Both the position numbers and the translations under genes were made by a program. A stretch of 64,000 nucleotides of DNA from Euborellia annulipes (Eukaryota > Arthropoda > Insecta > Dermaptera > Anisolabididae), in assembly GCA_023213315.1 (NCBI GenBank), contig JAKCPI010007924.1, positions 1 through 64,000 on the forward strand, in the 5' to 3' direction. Within the stretch, counting starts at the first letter, position 1. Every line of letters begins with the position of its first letter. This document shows, piece after piece, positions 41,756-51,566 of this stretch. The notes under the pieces are model-generated. The model was given only the letters and a program-made list of their open reading frames with translations. It was not told the DNA's origin and made no database searches.

Positions 41756-43109
41756 ATTTATTTATTCCTTAAAAAATATTTAATTATTTTCACTTGTTTT
41801 TACGTATATAATAAATATAATAATCAACATTTAATATTAAATGTGATGAAAAAAATGATATTTGAGGTTAGTAAGCTATTAAAAAAAAATTATTATTTTT
41901 TAATATTTATTCTAAAAGTGATTCGATTATCAAACATTAATAATGTTTTACATATTATCAATTATATAATAATGCACAAGTGCTCAAACTCGGTTTAATT
42001 AAACAGATTTGCAAGTGTTTTGTGTGTCATTTTTTTCATCTGCTCAAATCTAAGTGTATTTGAATCAGCATAAAATTTTCTGTTAATTTTTGAATAGGTT
42101 TCTATTCTAGTTAGTAAATAATTAAGATAAAATCTCTTAGGAAATTGTTTTATTCCTATTTTGCTTGGTACATGGCCTGCTATTATAATCTCTTTATGAT
42201 TGGATTTTATAGATATACTTGTCAAATTTAGTTTGTCAATCTATTCTATTAATATTCCTGGAGTCATCAAATAAATAAGACTTCCAATCACTTGTTCATT
42301 CCATTTATTGAATGAAAACTTGTTTATTTTTCATTTATTAAAGTAACCACCTATCTATCTACTAAAGTTATAGAAATATTTATTTACTTAAATATTATTA
42401 TTTTCAAGAGTGTTTATTTTCTATCTTTGCTTTTTTACATGTGATTATTTCACTGTTTAAAAAAAATTAAACTTTTATGATTCTAGGCTCTAAAATTCTA
42501 ATAAAAAATGTTTATCTTCTTTGATTAATAAAATAAAACAATGAAATTATCACATGTAGCAGGCTTTAATTTTGTTACTCACTACACGAGTTTCTTTATA
42601 GGCCTATTTATATAGGCCTATATAAAATAATTTTTTCATTATTCAGAAATTATTTGACTCTGGCGATTCTAGGGTCATTAAAGACAGTGGGCTCCCTGAT
42701 TGCATTTAATCTCCTTAAATTGAAATTAAAATATCTCCTTGATTCTCTTGCCTCTCTTTTTAATTCACAAGGACGTTCAAAAGAACGAGTCATTAGAACT
42801 AACTATGTTAAATTGATAAATATTTTCAAAATAGGGAAGGAATTAAGAACTAGTCTTATAAAATGAACGAGAATCGTTCATGGTGTATTTAATTTGCTTT
42901 CCTTGTGATTTATTCAGCGAGTAGAAAGAGATAGAAAACTGTGAGTGCAAGTGAGAGAGAGATAGTCCCTTAAATCATCTGCCTTCTAGACAAGGTCAAG
43001 CCGACAGGGAGTCAAATAATCGACTCTGACGTCACATTTTCTCATAAGCAATTAAAAGGGAATTAAAATATTAAATACTCTGAATTGAAAAAAATAAAAC
43101 ATGTTTTAC
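41756..43109. other. AT-rich single-copy sequence
   Basis: No family A, SINE or MITE recognised in this 1.35-kb stretch, making it the longest apparently repeat-free segment in the window. Short frames of 76 aa (41995-42225, minus) and 70 aa (42654-42866, plus) lack features. If the island at 41441-41755 is a first exon, this would be its intron. Confidence 0.45.
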
Positions 43110-43278
43110 TGTCTTTTCGGCAACTTAGGCCATATAAGACTTTGACGATAACCGTTGTAATGAATATATCTTATTGGGGGTTCAGGCATTTCTATTTAAG
43201 CCATCTGGTATCCAAATGGCTTAAATAAAATCATCGGACTGCCTGGGTCCGAACCCGCGACGACGTTTGGTATAGGAC
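43110..43278 (-). mobile_element. SINE-A fragment
   Basis: From TGTCTTTTCGGCAAC to GCGACGACGTTTGGTATAGG; both ends are missing. Confidence 0.8.
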
Positions 43279-43687
43279 TAAGGGAAATTAGAAACACAAG
43301 CCTGTTTGATTTTTAAGAAATTTTTAAATCTTAGTAAAAAAAATTAAAAATTAATTAGCTTTAATTATTTTTATCTATATATAATAATTGCGGAGTGTCC
43401 GTTTGTCACCCTCTGTTTAACCAACTTCCCGTTGGAATTTTGAAATGAAATTTTCCAGTCTTAAAGAGGACGTTATGGAGAGTCCCGGGAAAATACCCGG
43501 ATCCCGAAATTCCTATAACGTTTTGAGCTATTAATTCCTAAAGTTACAATTTTTCCCAGAGGAAATGTATAGAGAAATATTTATGTATTCTTTGCATTTA
43601 TGTATATATTCTATAAATGTAAACAAATCTTCAAGCAGACACTGGAATACGTAGTAATAATAATTTTCTTTTCATAATTAAGAAAAG

Positions 43688-43950
43688 CCCCGGGGCGTGG
43701 TGTCGAGGTTAGCGTGCTAACCTCATATACCAAACGTCGCGGGTTCGGACCCCAGGCAGTCCGATGATTTTATTTAAGCCATCTGGATACCAGATGGCTT
43801 AAATAAGAATGCCTGGACCCCTATATGTATATATTAATCAATAACGGATGTCGTAAAAGTCTTATATGGCCTGAGTTGCCGAAAAGACAGTGTGAATGTG
43901 TGTGTGAGTGTGAGTGTGAATGAGGAAAAAGTGTGAATGTTTAAAAAAAA
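43688..43950 (+). mobile_element. SINE-A copy (first of a tandem pair)
   Basis: Full length. The outer TSD ATTAAGAAAAG lies at 43677-43687 and 44167-44177. GAAAAG also occurs between the pair. Confidence 0.88.
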
Positions 43951-43960
43951 AAAAGAAAAG

Positions 43961-44166
43961 CCCTCGGGGCTTGGTGTAGGGGTTAGCGTGCTAACCCCAT
44001 TTGGATACCAAATGGCTTAAATAAGAATGCCTGGACCCCCAATATGAATATATTAATCAATAACGGATGTCGTAAAAGTCTTCTATGGCCTGAGTTGCTG
44101 AAAAGACAGTGTGAATGTGTGAGTGAGTGTGGATGAGAAAAAGTGTGAGTGTTAAAAAAAAAAAAA
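43961..44166 (+). mobile_element. SINE-A copy (second of a pair), internally deleted
   Basis: 5' end GCCCTCGGGGCTTGG to GCTAACCCC, then it jumps to ATTTGGATACC, deleting the B-box. It shares the insertion site of the first copy. Confidence 0.85.
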
Positions 44167-44232
44167 ATTAAGAAAAGGCCCGAGCCAGCTGGTGGGGGGG
44201 TCCAGGGGGCCGAAGGTGGGCGGCGCGGCTTG

Positions 44233-44925
44233 TTTTTAATAATTTTTATAAATGATGCCTTTATTAAGTTGCTCACAAAACTCTATTTACACCTCAGGTA
44301 GCTAATTAGATATGAAAAATTCATTTTTTTTAATGTTAAGCGTGTTCTTGTTTATTATATCGATGCTTTGCTAACGGTCTGATAAGTTTGCTGGTTAGAA
44401 GTTAAGCCTTAAATGATTATCTAACTTAGAAAGAGGAGTTAAAATATGAAAATAAAGTAAAATAAAAATTTTTTGATCTAAATAACAGACAGACCTCTTG
44501 ACAGATCTCATCACATAAATGAATAAAGATCCAGCGCTGATAATAGAGAGAGAGATGTGATATCGTTTAATGTATTTCTATTGAAAACAATGACGATGAT
44601 GTTGCTGAGGCAACCTTAAGGGAAGAGTGGCTTTTTGCACCAGTTGGCTTTGTTGCCAATGCAATGTTTGTATTGATCAATATATCGAGGGTTTGTTTAG
44701 TAAATATACATCGTACATCAGGTTGAGTCGACCTCAAATTCTCTCTCTCTCTCTCTTGCTATCTCGCTATCTTTGGCGAGAATTGATTCGTCTAATTATG
44801 ATTTACTCCTTTCACAAACAAAAGTGAAATATCCTCTAAATTGATTCAATTAATTTAATTTTTATATAAACATTGAAAAGAGAAACCAATTTTTCAATTC
44901 TTCATTTAACCCGAGGGCAATAAAA
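44233..44925. other. No recognisable gene
   Basis: AT-rich. Short frame at 44627-44827 (66 aa) is cysteine-containing but featureless. TCTC run at 44740-44757. Confidence 0.4.
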
Positions 44926-45066
44926 GAGTTTTTTTTTACTTTCTTTTACCCCTATATATGAAATATATATATATTGAGAGAAAATATTACGATCCATGTC
45001 GACATTTTGAAGGATATACACGTTTTGAGGTCTCTGAATAAAAAAAGTGGGTCCCGCAAATTGGTC

Positions 45067-45103
<37 letters not shown>

Positions 45104-45160
45104 ACATTTTTTTTTAAACATTCACACTCACATTCACACTGTCTTTTCGGCAACTCAGGC

Positions 45161-45421
45161 CAAGGGCGGATACAGGGGGTAAAGGGGTAATTACCCCCCC
45201 CCCCCCGAGATTCGAAAAAAATACCTTTTTTTCGCAAAAAAATTTATTTTTAATGTAAAATTTTTAAAATTAATACTTAAAAATTTGATGTGTATTTATA
45301 TTCTGGCAAACAATTACAGAATGCGCTTTTAAATTGCCGAAATTAAAAAAAAAATAGTGTGCTGTGAGACGAGTCACACCAGATTACCCCCCCCCCCGAG
45401 AAACACCTGGATCCGCCCTTG
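45161..45421. mobile_element. hAT MITE (CAAGGGCGGATC family)
   Basis: Ends CAAGGGCGGATACAGG and CTGGATCCGCCCTTG; 8-bp TSD ACTCAGGC at 45153-45160 and 45422-45429. It includes a GTGAGACGAGTCACACCAGATTA piece related to the family A hairpin. Confidence 0.93.
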
Positions 45422-45779
45422 ACTCAGGCCATATAAGACATTTTACGATAACCGTTATTGATTTAATATACATATTTGGGGTCCAGGCATTCTTATTTAA
45501 GCCATTTGGTATCCAATTGGTTTAAATAAAACCATCGGACTGCCTGGGGTCCGAACCCGCGACGCACAGTGGGCTGAAATCGAAAAAAAGCGGCCATAAT
45601 TATCTTTTTTTGGGCGGATTTTTACAAAATTAAAACTATACATACAGAATCATATGTTCTTCTATACCCTTCAATATTTTCATATTTTACCGAAAGGGGT
45701 TGAAATTACCCCTTGACAAAGTTGAAAAAAAAATTATGATGTGTGAAATATAAAGAAAAACATATGTCAAAAAATCAAA

Positions 45780-46340
45780 AAAAATATGCGTTTTACAAAA
45801 ATGACATTTATTTTTACAAAAAACATACATGGGGTGAACTACCCCTTACTGAAGGGAGCAAAAAAATAATTTTTTTTTGATAATTACAAGCAATACGTCT
45901 TTACATACATTTTAATGGATGCTGATTCCAAAGATGTCATCTATTTTTACAAAAAACATACATGGGGTGAACTATCCCTTAATCAAGGTGTCAAAAAAAA
46001 TTTTGCTTTGATTATTACAAGCAATATATCTTTATATACATTTTAAAGGTCACTCGTTACAAAAATGTCATTTAATTGTACAAAATATATAGATAGGGTG
46101 AACTACCCCTTACTGAAAGGAGCAACAAAATATTTTTTTTTTTTTTGCAATTACAAGGAATATGTCTTTATATGCATTTTAAAGGTCACTCGTTACAAAA
46201 ATGTCATTTATTTTTACAAAATATATAGATGGGGTAAACTACCCCTTACTCAAAGGGTCAAAAAATATTTTTTTTTGATATAACTTATATAAGCAATACT
46301 TCTTTATATACATTTTAATGGATTGCTGATTACAAAGATG
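45780..46340 (+). repeat. Tandem repeat of about 120 bp inside the Transib-like element
   Basis: Four to five units share AAAAATGTCATTTATTTTTAC, GGGGTGAACTACCCCTTACT and ACAAGCAATAC-TCTTTATATACATTTTAA. Each unit has a GGGGTGAACTACCCC hairpin. Confidence 0.8.
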
Positions 46341-47435
46341 ACTTATTTTCTCTTCCCTCAACATTGGGGGGTGGGGGTGGGAGGGGGCTCGAGCCCCTTG
46401 GGCCCCTTGGAGTCAGCTTCTATGTCTCGGTCATTATACTTAAATAAAAATTATTTGCTAAAAAATAAATATCATTACTATAATATAAAGATCTAGCCAC
46501 TAACTTCTGTTTTATGTTCCTGTTTATCACTCTCTCTTGCTGATTGGCCAGAGACAAAGGAAGTGGAGTCAGTGAAGGAAATTTAAAAATTTTGCGCCGA
46601 AGTCGAGCAATTGCAAAATTTCCAAACAGTGAGCAAGAATAAATGTGATGGATTTGCACATTGAAGGCATGTAAGAGGGTCCAGGGGGGGGCTTTACCAC
46701 TTGTATACAAAAATAATATAGTTATTTCAATAATATTAATAAGAATATGAACAAGAAAAGATAAAATTTTCAAATATTGGATATTTCCTTTTAATAGATT
46801 ATTTTTTCAAAAGATTACAAAATCTGAGCCCCCACCATAAAATTTTATGGTCATTCTAATAATAGCCTGATTTTATTTTGTCCGTCAGCCCTTTGTCACG
46901 TGTCAATATTATCTTTAAAGAAGAGAGAAGTTCATATGGTTTGAGGGAATCACTTGTTTTTCTGCCGATTTAATTATAAAAAAATTAATAAAAATTCGGC
47001 GGGCAAATTCGGGCAAAAAGTTTCGATGCAATCATGTTCTACATGTATTCTAGTTTCAGAATCTATTGAGTTTGTTAGGGATCCGCATGGATCCCATATA
47101 CTTTTTTGAAATTGAAAAAAATTTATATTGCTTTTTTTTTACTTACAAAAAAAATTTATTTAAAAATAAATAACTGAAATACAAGAAAAACAAAAATATT
47201 TTCAGAAAGAAGATTAATTTATCTATGATTCAAAAAAAAATTCATTAAAATTGGATCAATATTAATACATGAAAAAAATTTATGAATATCGACTTAAAAG
47301 GCAAAGAAAAGTTAGTAAGTTTTCTTGCCCACTTTGGCGCTCTATAACTCGGGTTTGGGTTGGGTAAAAAAAAAATGAATTATTGTCCTGAGGTCCACAT
47401 ATAGTCTATTATTGGTGTGCAAAACGTTGTTTTTA
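46341..47435. other. Interior of the Transib-like element
   Basis: A G-rich stretch (46370-46395), then AT-rich sequence. The 117-aa minus-strand frame (46420-46773) has no transposase features. Confidence 0.4.
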
Positions 47436-48012
47436 TATTTTGAAGTTCATTTTTTCGAATTATGGCCGCTTTTTTCCTATTTCAGCCCACTGTGCGACGT
47501 TTGGTATACGAGGTTAGCTCGCTAACCAAGCCCCGAGAGCACTGGACATTTTTGACCATGAAGGAAATAAGCTACGAGGTTGAAATTCTATATTTAAGCT
47601 AGGCACCTCCCGAGCTCGTGAAAATAAATTTTTAATCAAAATCGGCCAAAATGTACTAGTACTTTACTGATGTACTTTTTCAGTTTTTTTTCGATTTTCT
47701 TAAAATTCTCTGCAACGATTTTGTTTAAAATTCATAAATCAATTATTTTTTAGATGCTCTTTAAAATGTATATTCTCATTTTGCCGTTGAAATCTTCTGA
47801 AGAGCACTTTACTCTTGTATTTGATAGGAAATTCAGATTTTTTCCGGCTCTTCCTTCCATAGAGCCGATGTTAAATCCCTATGGGAATTTGCAAGTTAAT
47901 TTCTATTTAAAAGGGGGTCTCCTTTTGAACTTTTTATACATTTAAAAATTTTTTTACAATTCTTATGAAGTTGAAGAAATAAAGTAACTGTTGATTTAAC
48001 AATAAGATGATA

Positions 48013-48266
48013 CAGGAGCAAGCAGCCAGGTAGTTAGTCTCGACGAAATGAAACTCTCTGTTGAGGAAACAGTTTCAGTTTTAATGAAATATAACCATCA
48101 TGAGTCCATTTATCGAGAGTGTAAACTCAAATGACAAAGCATTGACTCATATTGCGGAGTTGACTGATGATGGTTATATTTCAATGAAATTAAAACCGAA
48201 ACAGTTTTCTCAACAGAAAGTTTCAATTCGTCGAGATTATCTTCCTGGCTGCTTGCTCCTTTACCC
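48013..48266. mobile_element. Penelope-like palindrome, degenerate
   Basis: Arms (48013-48115 and 48165-48266) share GAGCAAGCAGCCAGG, TCTCGACGAA, CAGTTTC...TAATGAAATATAACCATCA. The hammerhead region is changed (CTGATGA...GAAACAGTT). The middle has AGTCCATTTATCGAGAG. Confidence 0.6.
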
Positions 48267-48771
48267 TCTTATTATTCTTATGAAATTTCGTATTTATTTA
48301 GAATTCTCTATTTTGTTATCGTTCACATCTCCTGACCATCTATGTCCCGACAAAGAAGTCATCTTTACAAAGTATATATGAAACTTGTCCCCAAGGATTT
48401 GCAGCTAGAAGTAAGACAATGCTGCTACTGTTGGCAGGCAATGTCAGGCTGAGAAACAAATTGTACAATTAGTACAAACCTTTGAGAGTGCTAAAAAGTC
48501 AGGTTTTTCATAATTGTAGGTTAGCACTATCTGCAGGCGATCCCTTCAATTCGTAAGTGATGACACATTCCCTCTACACGTTATGCAATGCAAAATTAAT
48601 TATAATAATATTATACATGGATTTTGAGGAATACTCCTGGGAACAGGCGTGGTCATTTTGGAAAACATGCAAGAAATTTTAACTTTTTATATAAATTAAT
48701 AAATATTAAATTTAAATGAATCAGTTTTATTTTTACACAACATTAACGATACGTAGGGCTTATAGCTGGTA
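48267..48771. other. No recognisable gene
   Basis: 48267-48300 is a family A long-subtype scrap (TTATGAAATTTCGTATTTATT). The rest is unassigned. Confidence 0.4.
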
Positions 48772-49226
48772 GTTCAATCAGGATAGGTGAAAAGGAGAAG
48801 AAAATCCACAGCCAGTTATATTTCATTATTTTTATTCCATCATGTTGACGTTTCTATCCCGGTTGGCATCATTCTCAGAACAGGTGGATGTCATATATGT
48901 GTATATTTGTATAATTCAATCATATTATTTGCAGAGCTTGTAGCGAGATTATTAAATATAAATAAGTTATATCAGTTCAGATACAATTGAAATAAATGTC
49001 CAAGAGAGACGATGGTCATTTAGCAAGATAAATCAGGAGTTTATATTTAATAATCTTGCTACAAGTTCTGCAAATAATATGATTGAATTATACAAATATA
49101 CACATATATGACATCCATCTGTTCTGCGGATGATCCCAACCGGGATCGAAACGTCAACATGGTGGAATAAAAATAATGAAATATAACTGGCTGCGGATGT
49201 TCTTCTCCTTTTCACCTATCCTGACA
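48772..49226. mobile_element. Penelope-like palindrome with hammerhead motifs
   Basis: Arms (48772-48955 and 49040-49226) are inverted copies: AGGATAGGTGAAAAGGAGAAG outermost, then the hammerhead region, then TATATGACATCCA-CTGTTCT and AATAATCT. The 67-aa and 60-aa frames of the two arms are the same peptide read from each arm. Confidence 0.72.
49126..49163 (+). ncRNA. Hammerhead-ribozyme-like motif, right arm
   Basis: TGTT-CTGCGGA, GATCCC-AACC-GGGATC (perfect 6-bp stem II), GAAAC-GTC-AACA (stem I TGTT/AACA). One core base differs (CTGCGGA for CTGANGA). The left-arm copy (48843-48884, minus strand) reads CTGAGAA, with a different core defect, so the ancestor was probably CTGAGGA. Confidence 0.55.
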
Positions 49227-49395
49227 ACATTAACGACTTTTTTTAAATCTTATTTATAATATCCGTCTAGTGTAGTTGTCACTTAAATATTTGGTGTCAC
49301 ACTTGAAATTTATGGTGTGATTTTTTGAGAGTTAATTGTGAGTTGCCTCTTTACATTTTCTCTTTTGGTCATTCCTTTCATGATCGTTCAGGAGC
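49227..49395. other. No recognisable feature
   Basis: AT-rich to 49320, then a pyrimidine-rich tract that could be the acceptor of the next exon-like island. Confidence 0.35.
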
Positions 49396-49585
49396 GCACA
49401 TCTTGTGGATACGTGGATGGCGACCACGAGCTGCCCGAGCTTGGACAAGTAGTCCTTGTGTTCTTCGTATGTCTGTCTCTTCCTTCCTCTTTTCAACAGG
49501 CCTCAGACCTTGCGAAGGGCTTGCCTGCTCTATCCTTCTCGGTTGCAAAAACGAATGATAGGTTTGGAGGGAAAAAGTGAGATCC
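49396..49585 (+). other. Exon-like island
   Basis: After TCCTTTCATGATCGTTCAG (acceptor-like), the sequence is GC-richer and open in one frame (ERTSCGYVDGDHELPELGQ...), reaching a donor-like TTCGTATGT at 49467. An alternative acceptor CTTTTCAACAG lies at 49490-49500. Could be one or two small host exons; no domain recognised. Confidence 0.28.
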
Positions 49586-49772
49586 CCCGATCCCGCATAG
49601 TGGAAATAAGGCGAGGGCAGAAGTAGAGGTCATTTCTTACATGGCATAAAAGAGCGAATGTGTCAACACTTACAAATTATGTCTGATTTTAAATATTTTT
49701 GCAAAGGATCTAAATGATATTTGCATCTTACCTATCAAGGTAAATCTATATATATATATATATATATATATA

Positions 49773-50386
49773 AATCTGGTGTGACTGGTCGCACAGGACA
49801 CAACTTTCGATTACCGAAGATAAGAGAGTGCTTGTCACACCAGATTTTTTGTGTCGACATATATTTAGTTTCCGCCAATATATTGGAATTTAAGATGTAA
49901 AATTTATAAACATAAAAATATTCATATTTTGTTACTATGACAACCATTTCTCCTATCTTTTCTATGAAGTACAAGAGTAAAGTGTGCTTCAAACAATTTT
50001 GAGGGCTATGTTAGGTTAGGTTGAAGTGGCCGTTTCCAGAGAGGGAACACTCTTAGCCCAATTAGGACCTTTGTGATACCACGGTGGGGCTATCCTCCTT
50101 TTCTACCCTAAGAGGAGACTTCGGATGTTTGAATTTTGCAGCAAGCTGGATTCGAATCCGAGCCGTGTCGAGACTTCGGACTCCGTAATCCTCAGCTTAG
50201 CCGGCTTAGCCATTGCCTCCTCGTTTTGAGGGCTAAATGAGAATATTCATTTGAAAGAGCATCAAACTGATTTTTGAATTTTAATCAAAATCGTTAGAGC
50301 AAATTTTGTGAAAATAGAAAAAAAGTGAAAAAATACATCAGTAAAGTACTAGAACTTTTTGGCCGACTTTGATTAAAAGCTTGCAG
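49773..50386 (-). repeat. Family A copy interrupted by a tRNA-type SINE
   Basis: Terminal hairpin with shortened loop (49773-49850), decayed X-box GTTACTATGACAAC (about 49930), core at about 50335. The SINE sits at 50009-50223. Confidence 0.8.
50009..50223 (-). mobile_element. tRNA-derived SINE of a different family (SINE-T) with TSD
   Basis: On the minus strand: A-box TGGCTAAGCCGG (exact consensus), B-box GATTCGAATCC, 215 bp, ending in CAACCTAACCTAACA. 12-bp TSD TTTTGAGGGCTA at 49997-50008 and 50224-50235. Only one copy in the window. Confidence 0.88.
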
Positions 50387-50517
50387 TCACTCATTAAAAT
50401 ACATATATTATTCTTTAAATATACAATGCGCCTAAAAAATCACTATGTTTTTTTGTATTAATTTTTAAGCCCGTTTCAATATTCTACTAAATAGTTTACT
50501 ATACAAATTTCTGTAAC

Positions 50518-50772
50518 TTTTTTCTCATTTACACACACACATTCACACAGTCTTTTCGGCAACTTAGGCCATTTAAGACTTTAAACGATATCCGTTATTG
50601 ATTATTATACCATATTGGGGTCCAGGCATTTTTTTTGGTCCAGGCATTCTTATTTAAGCCATTTGGCATCCAAATGCCTTAAATAAAATTATCGGACTGC
50701 CTGGGGTCCGAACCCGCGACGTTCGGTATAGAAGGTAGACACGCTACCAACTACTCCAAGCCCCGTAGTTCA
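50518..50772 (-). mobile_element. SINE-A copy with TSD
   Basis: 13-bp TSD AAATTTCTGTAAC at 50505-50517 and 50773-50785. A local duplication of GGTCCAGGCATT lies at about 50620-50650. Confidence 0.92.
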
Positions 50773-50785
50773 AAATTTCTGTAAC

Positions 50786-51566
50786 AAGAGCCTTAAGCAT
50801 TTTTCTTCTTGTTTTTGCATTTCCCTATTTACCCTTTTCACTTGTGTGCTATTATTCAATATGATATAGAAACAACTGTCTATAAAATCTGATTTAGCGA
50901 GGAATGCATAACATATTTAAACATCACTTACTGAATGCAATATTAATAAAAAAAAAAAGTTTTATTTTAGTTTTAAATTTATATAACAAAATTTAATTTT
51001 TATTTTTTAATAAAAATGTAAATTAACAAAAAAAAAAAATATATATATAGTACCAAAGTGATGGAGTTATTTTTCCTCTCTTTTTTTTTTAAATTTATTA
51101 TTATATTTATAAAGCCCTTTATTTATTTAGTTTGAAAATTCAATAAATATGAAATTTTTGTTAACAAGAGGCGGGTAGGGGGGGGGGTAAACATGCCGCC
51201 GTAATTCAGGATTATTGACTGCTGGGGTAAACATTAATTCAAAATGAAGGCAAGCAAGTATTGATATATGAGTTCATCTCTAATGCATTATTCACTTTAT
51301 CTTTTTATTCATCCTCTTGTGTATGTCTGTCTGTCTGTTTGTGTGTGTATAAATAAAGAAAATTATTCGTAAAACAAAAGCTTCCGGATCTATTGTTGGT
51401 TATACTTTGGTCGTTCGATTCAAATGATATGCAACATAAGCATCCCAATGCAGGCAAGGGGTCAAGGGTTTCAGTTTCAGCCCAATCGGACGGGGTTAGT
51501 TTAGCGTTGCAAAAAGCGGCTAAAAGTTTAGAATAATTGTATTCTTGGACATCCCTAATATAATTT
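50786..51566. other. No recognisable gene
   Basis: AT-rich; one poly-G tract at 51179-51187. Possibly single copy. Confidence 0.4.

Larger units (their letters stand above)
43370..44232 (+). repeat. Family E element with two SINEs
   Basis: Left end TATCTATATATAATAATTGCGGAGTGTCCG; right end GCCCGAGCCAGCTGGTGG...GGGGGTCCAGGGGGC...GGCGGCGCGGC. The interior GTTGGAATTTTGAAA...AAAGAGGACGTTATGGAGAG is shared with 54770-54960. No coding sequence. Confidence 0.65.
45565..47494. mobile_element. Transib-like non-autonomous element
   Basis: Inverted ends of about 40 bp begin CACAGTGGGCTGAAAT and continue with an A-tract and GCGGCCATAATT. A 5-bp GC-rich TSD CGACG lies at 45560-45564 and 47495-47499. The first seven bases, CACAGTG, equal the RAG recombination heptamer, and an A-rich block follows after about 11 bases. 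Transib transposons are known for CACWRTG-type ends and 5-bp GC-rich TSDs. No transposase is present; the length is 1,930 bp. Confidence 0.7.
45112..47542 (-). mobile_element. SINE-A copy with TSD, carrying hAT and Transib-like insertions
   Basis: TSD TGGACATTTTT at 45101-45111 and 47543-47553. SINE pieces are 45112-45160, 45422-45564 and 47495-47542. Confidence 0.92.
44926..47970 (+). repeat. Family A long-subtype copy with a three-layer insertion
   Basis: 5' hairpin (ACTTTCTTTTACCCC...) and GT run at 44935-45101. It resumes at 47543 with GACATTTTTGACCATGAAGG, then the core, and the long-subtype 3' half up to about 47970. No X-box remains. Confidence 0.78.

Noticed and set aside
46420..46773. 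117-aa frame as a Transib transposase remnant
   Set aside because: No DDE or RAG1-like motif, and low-complexity composition.
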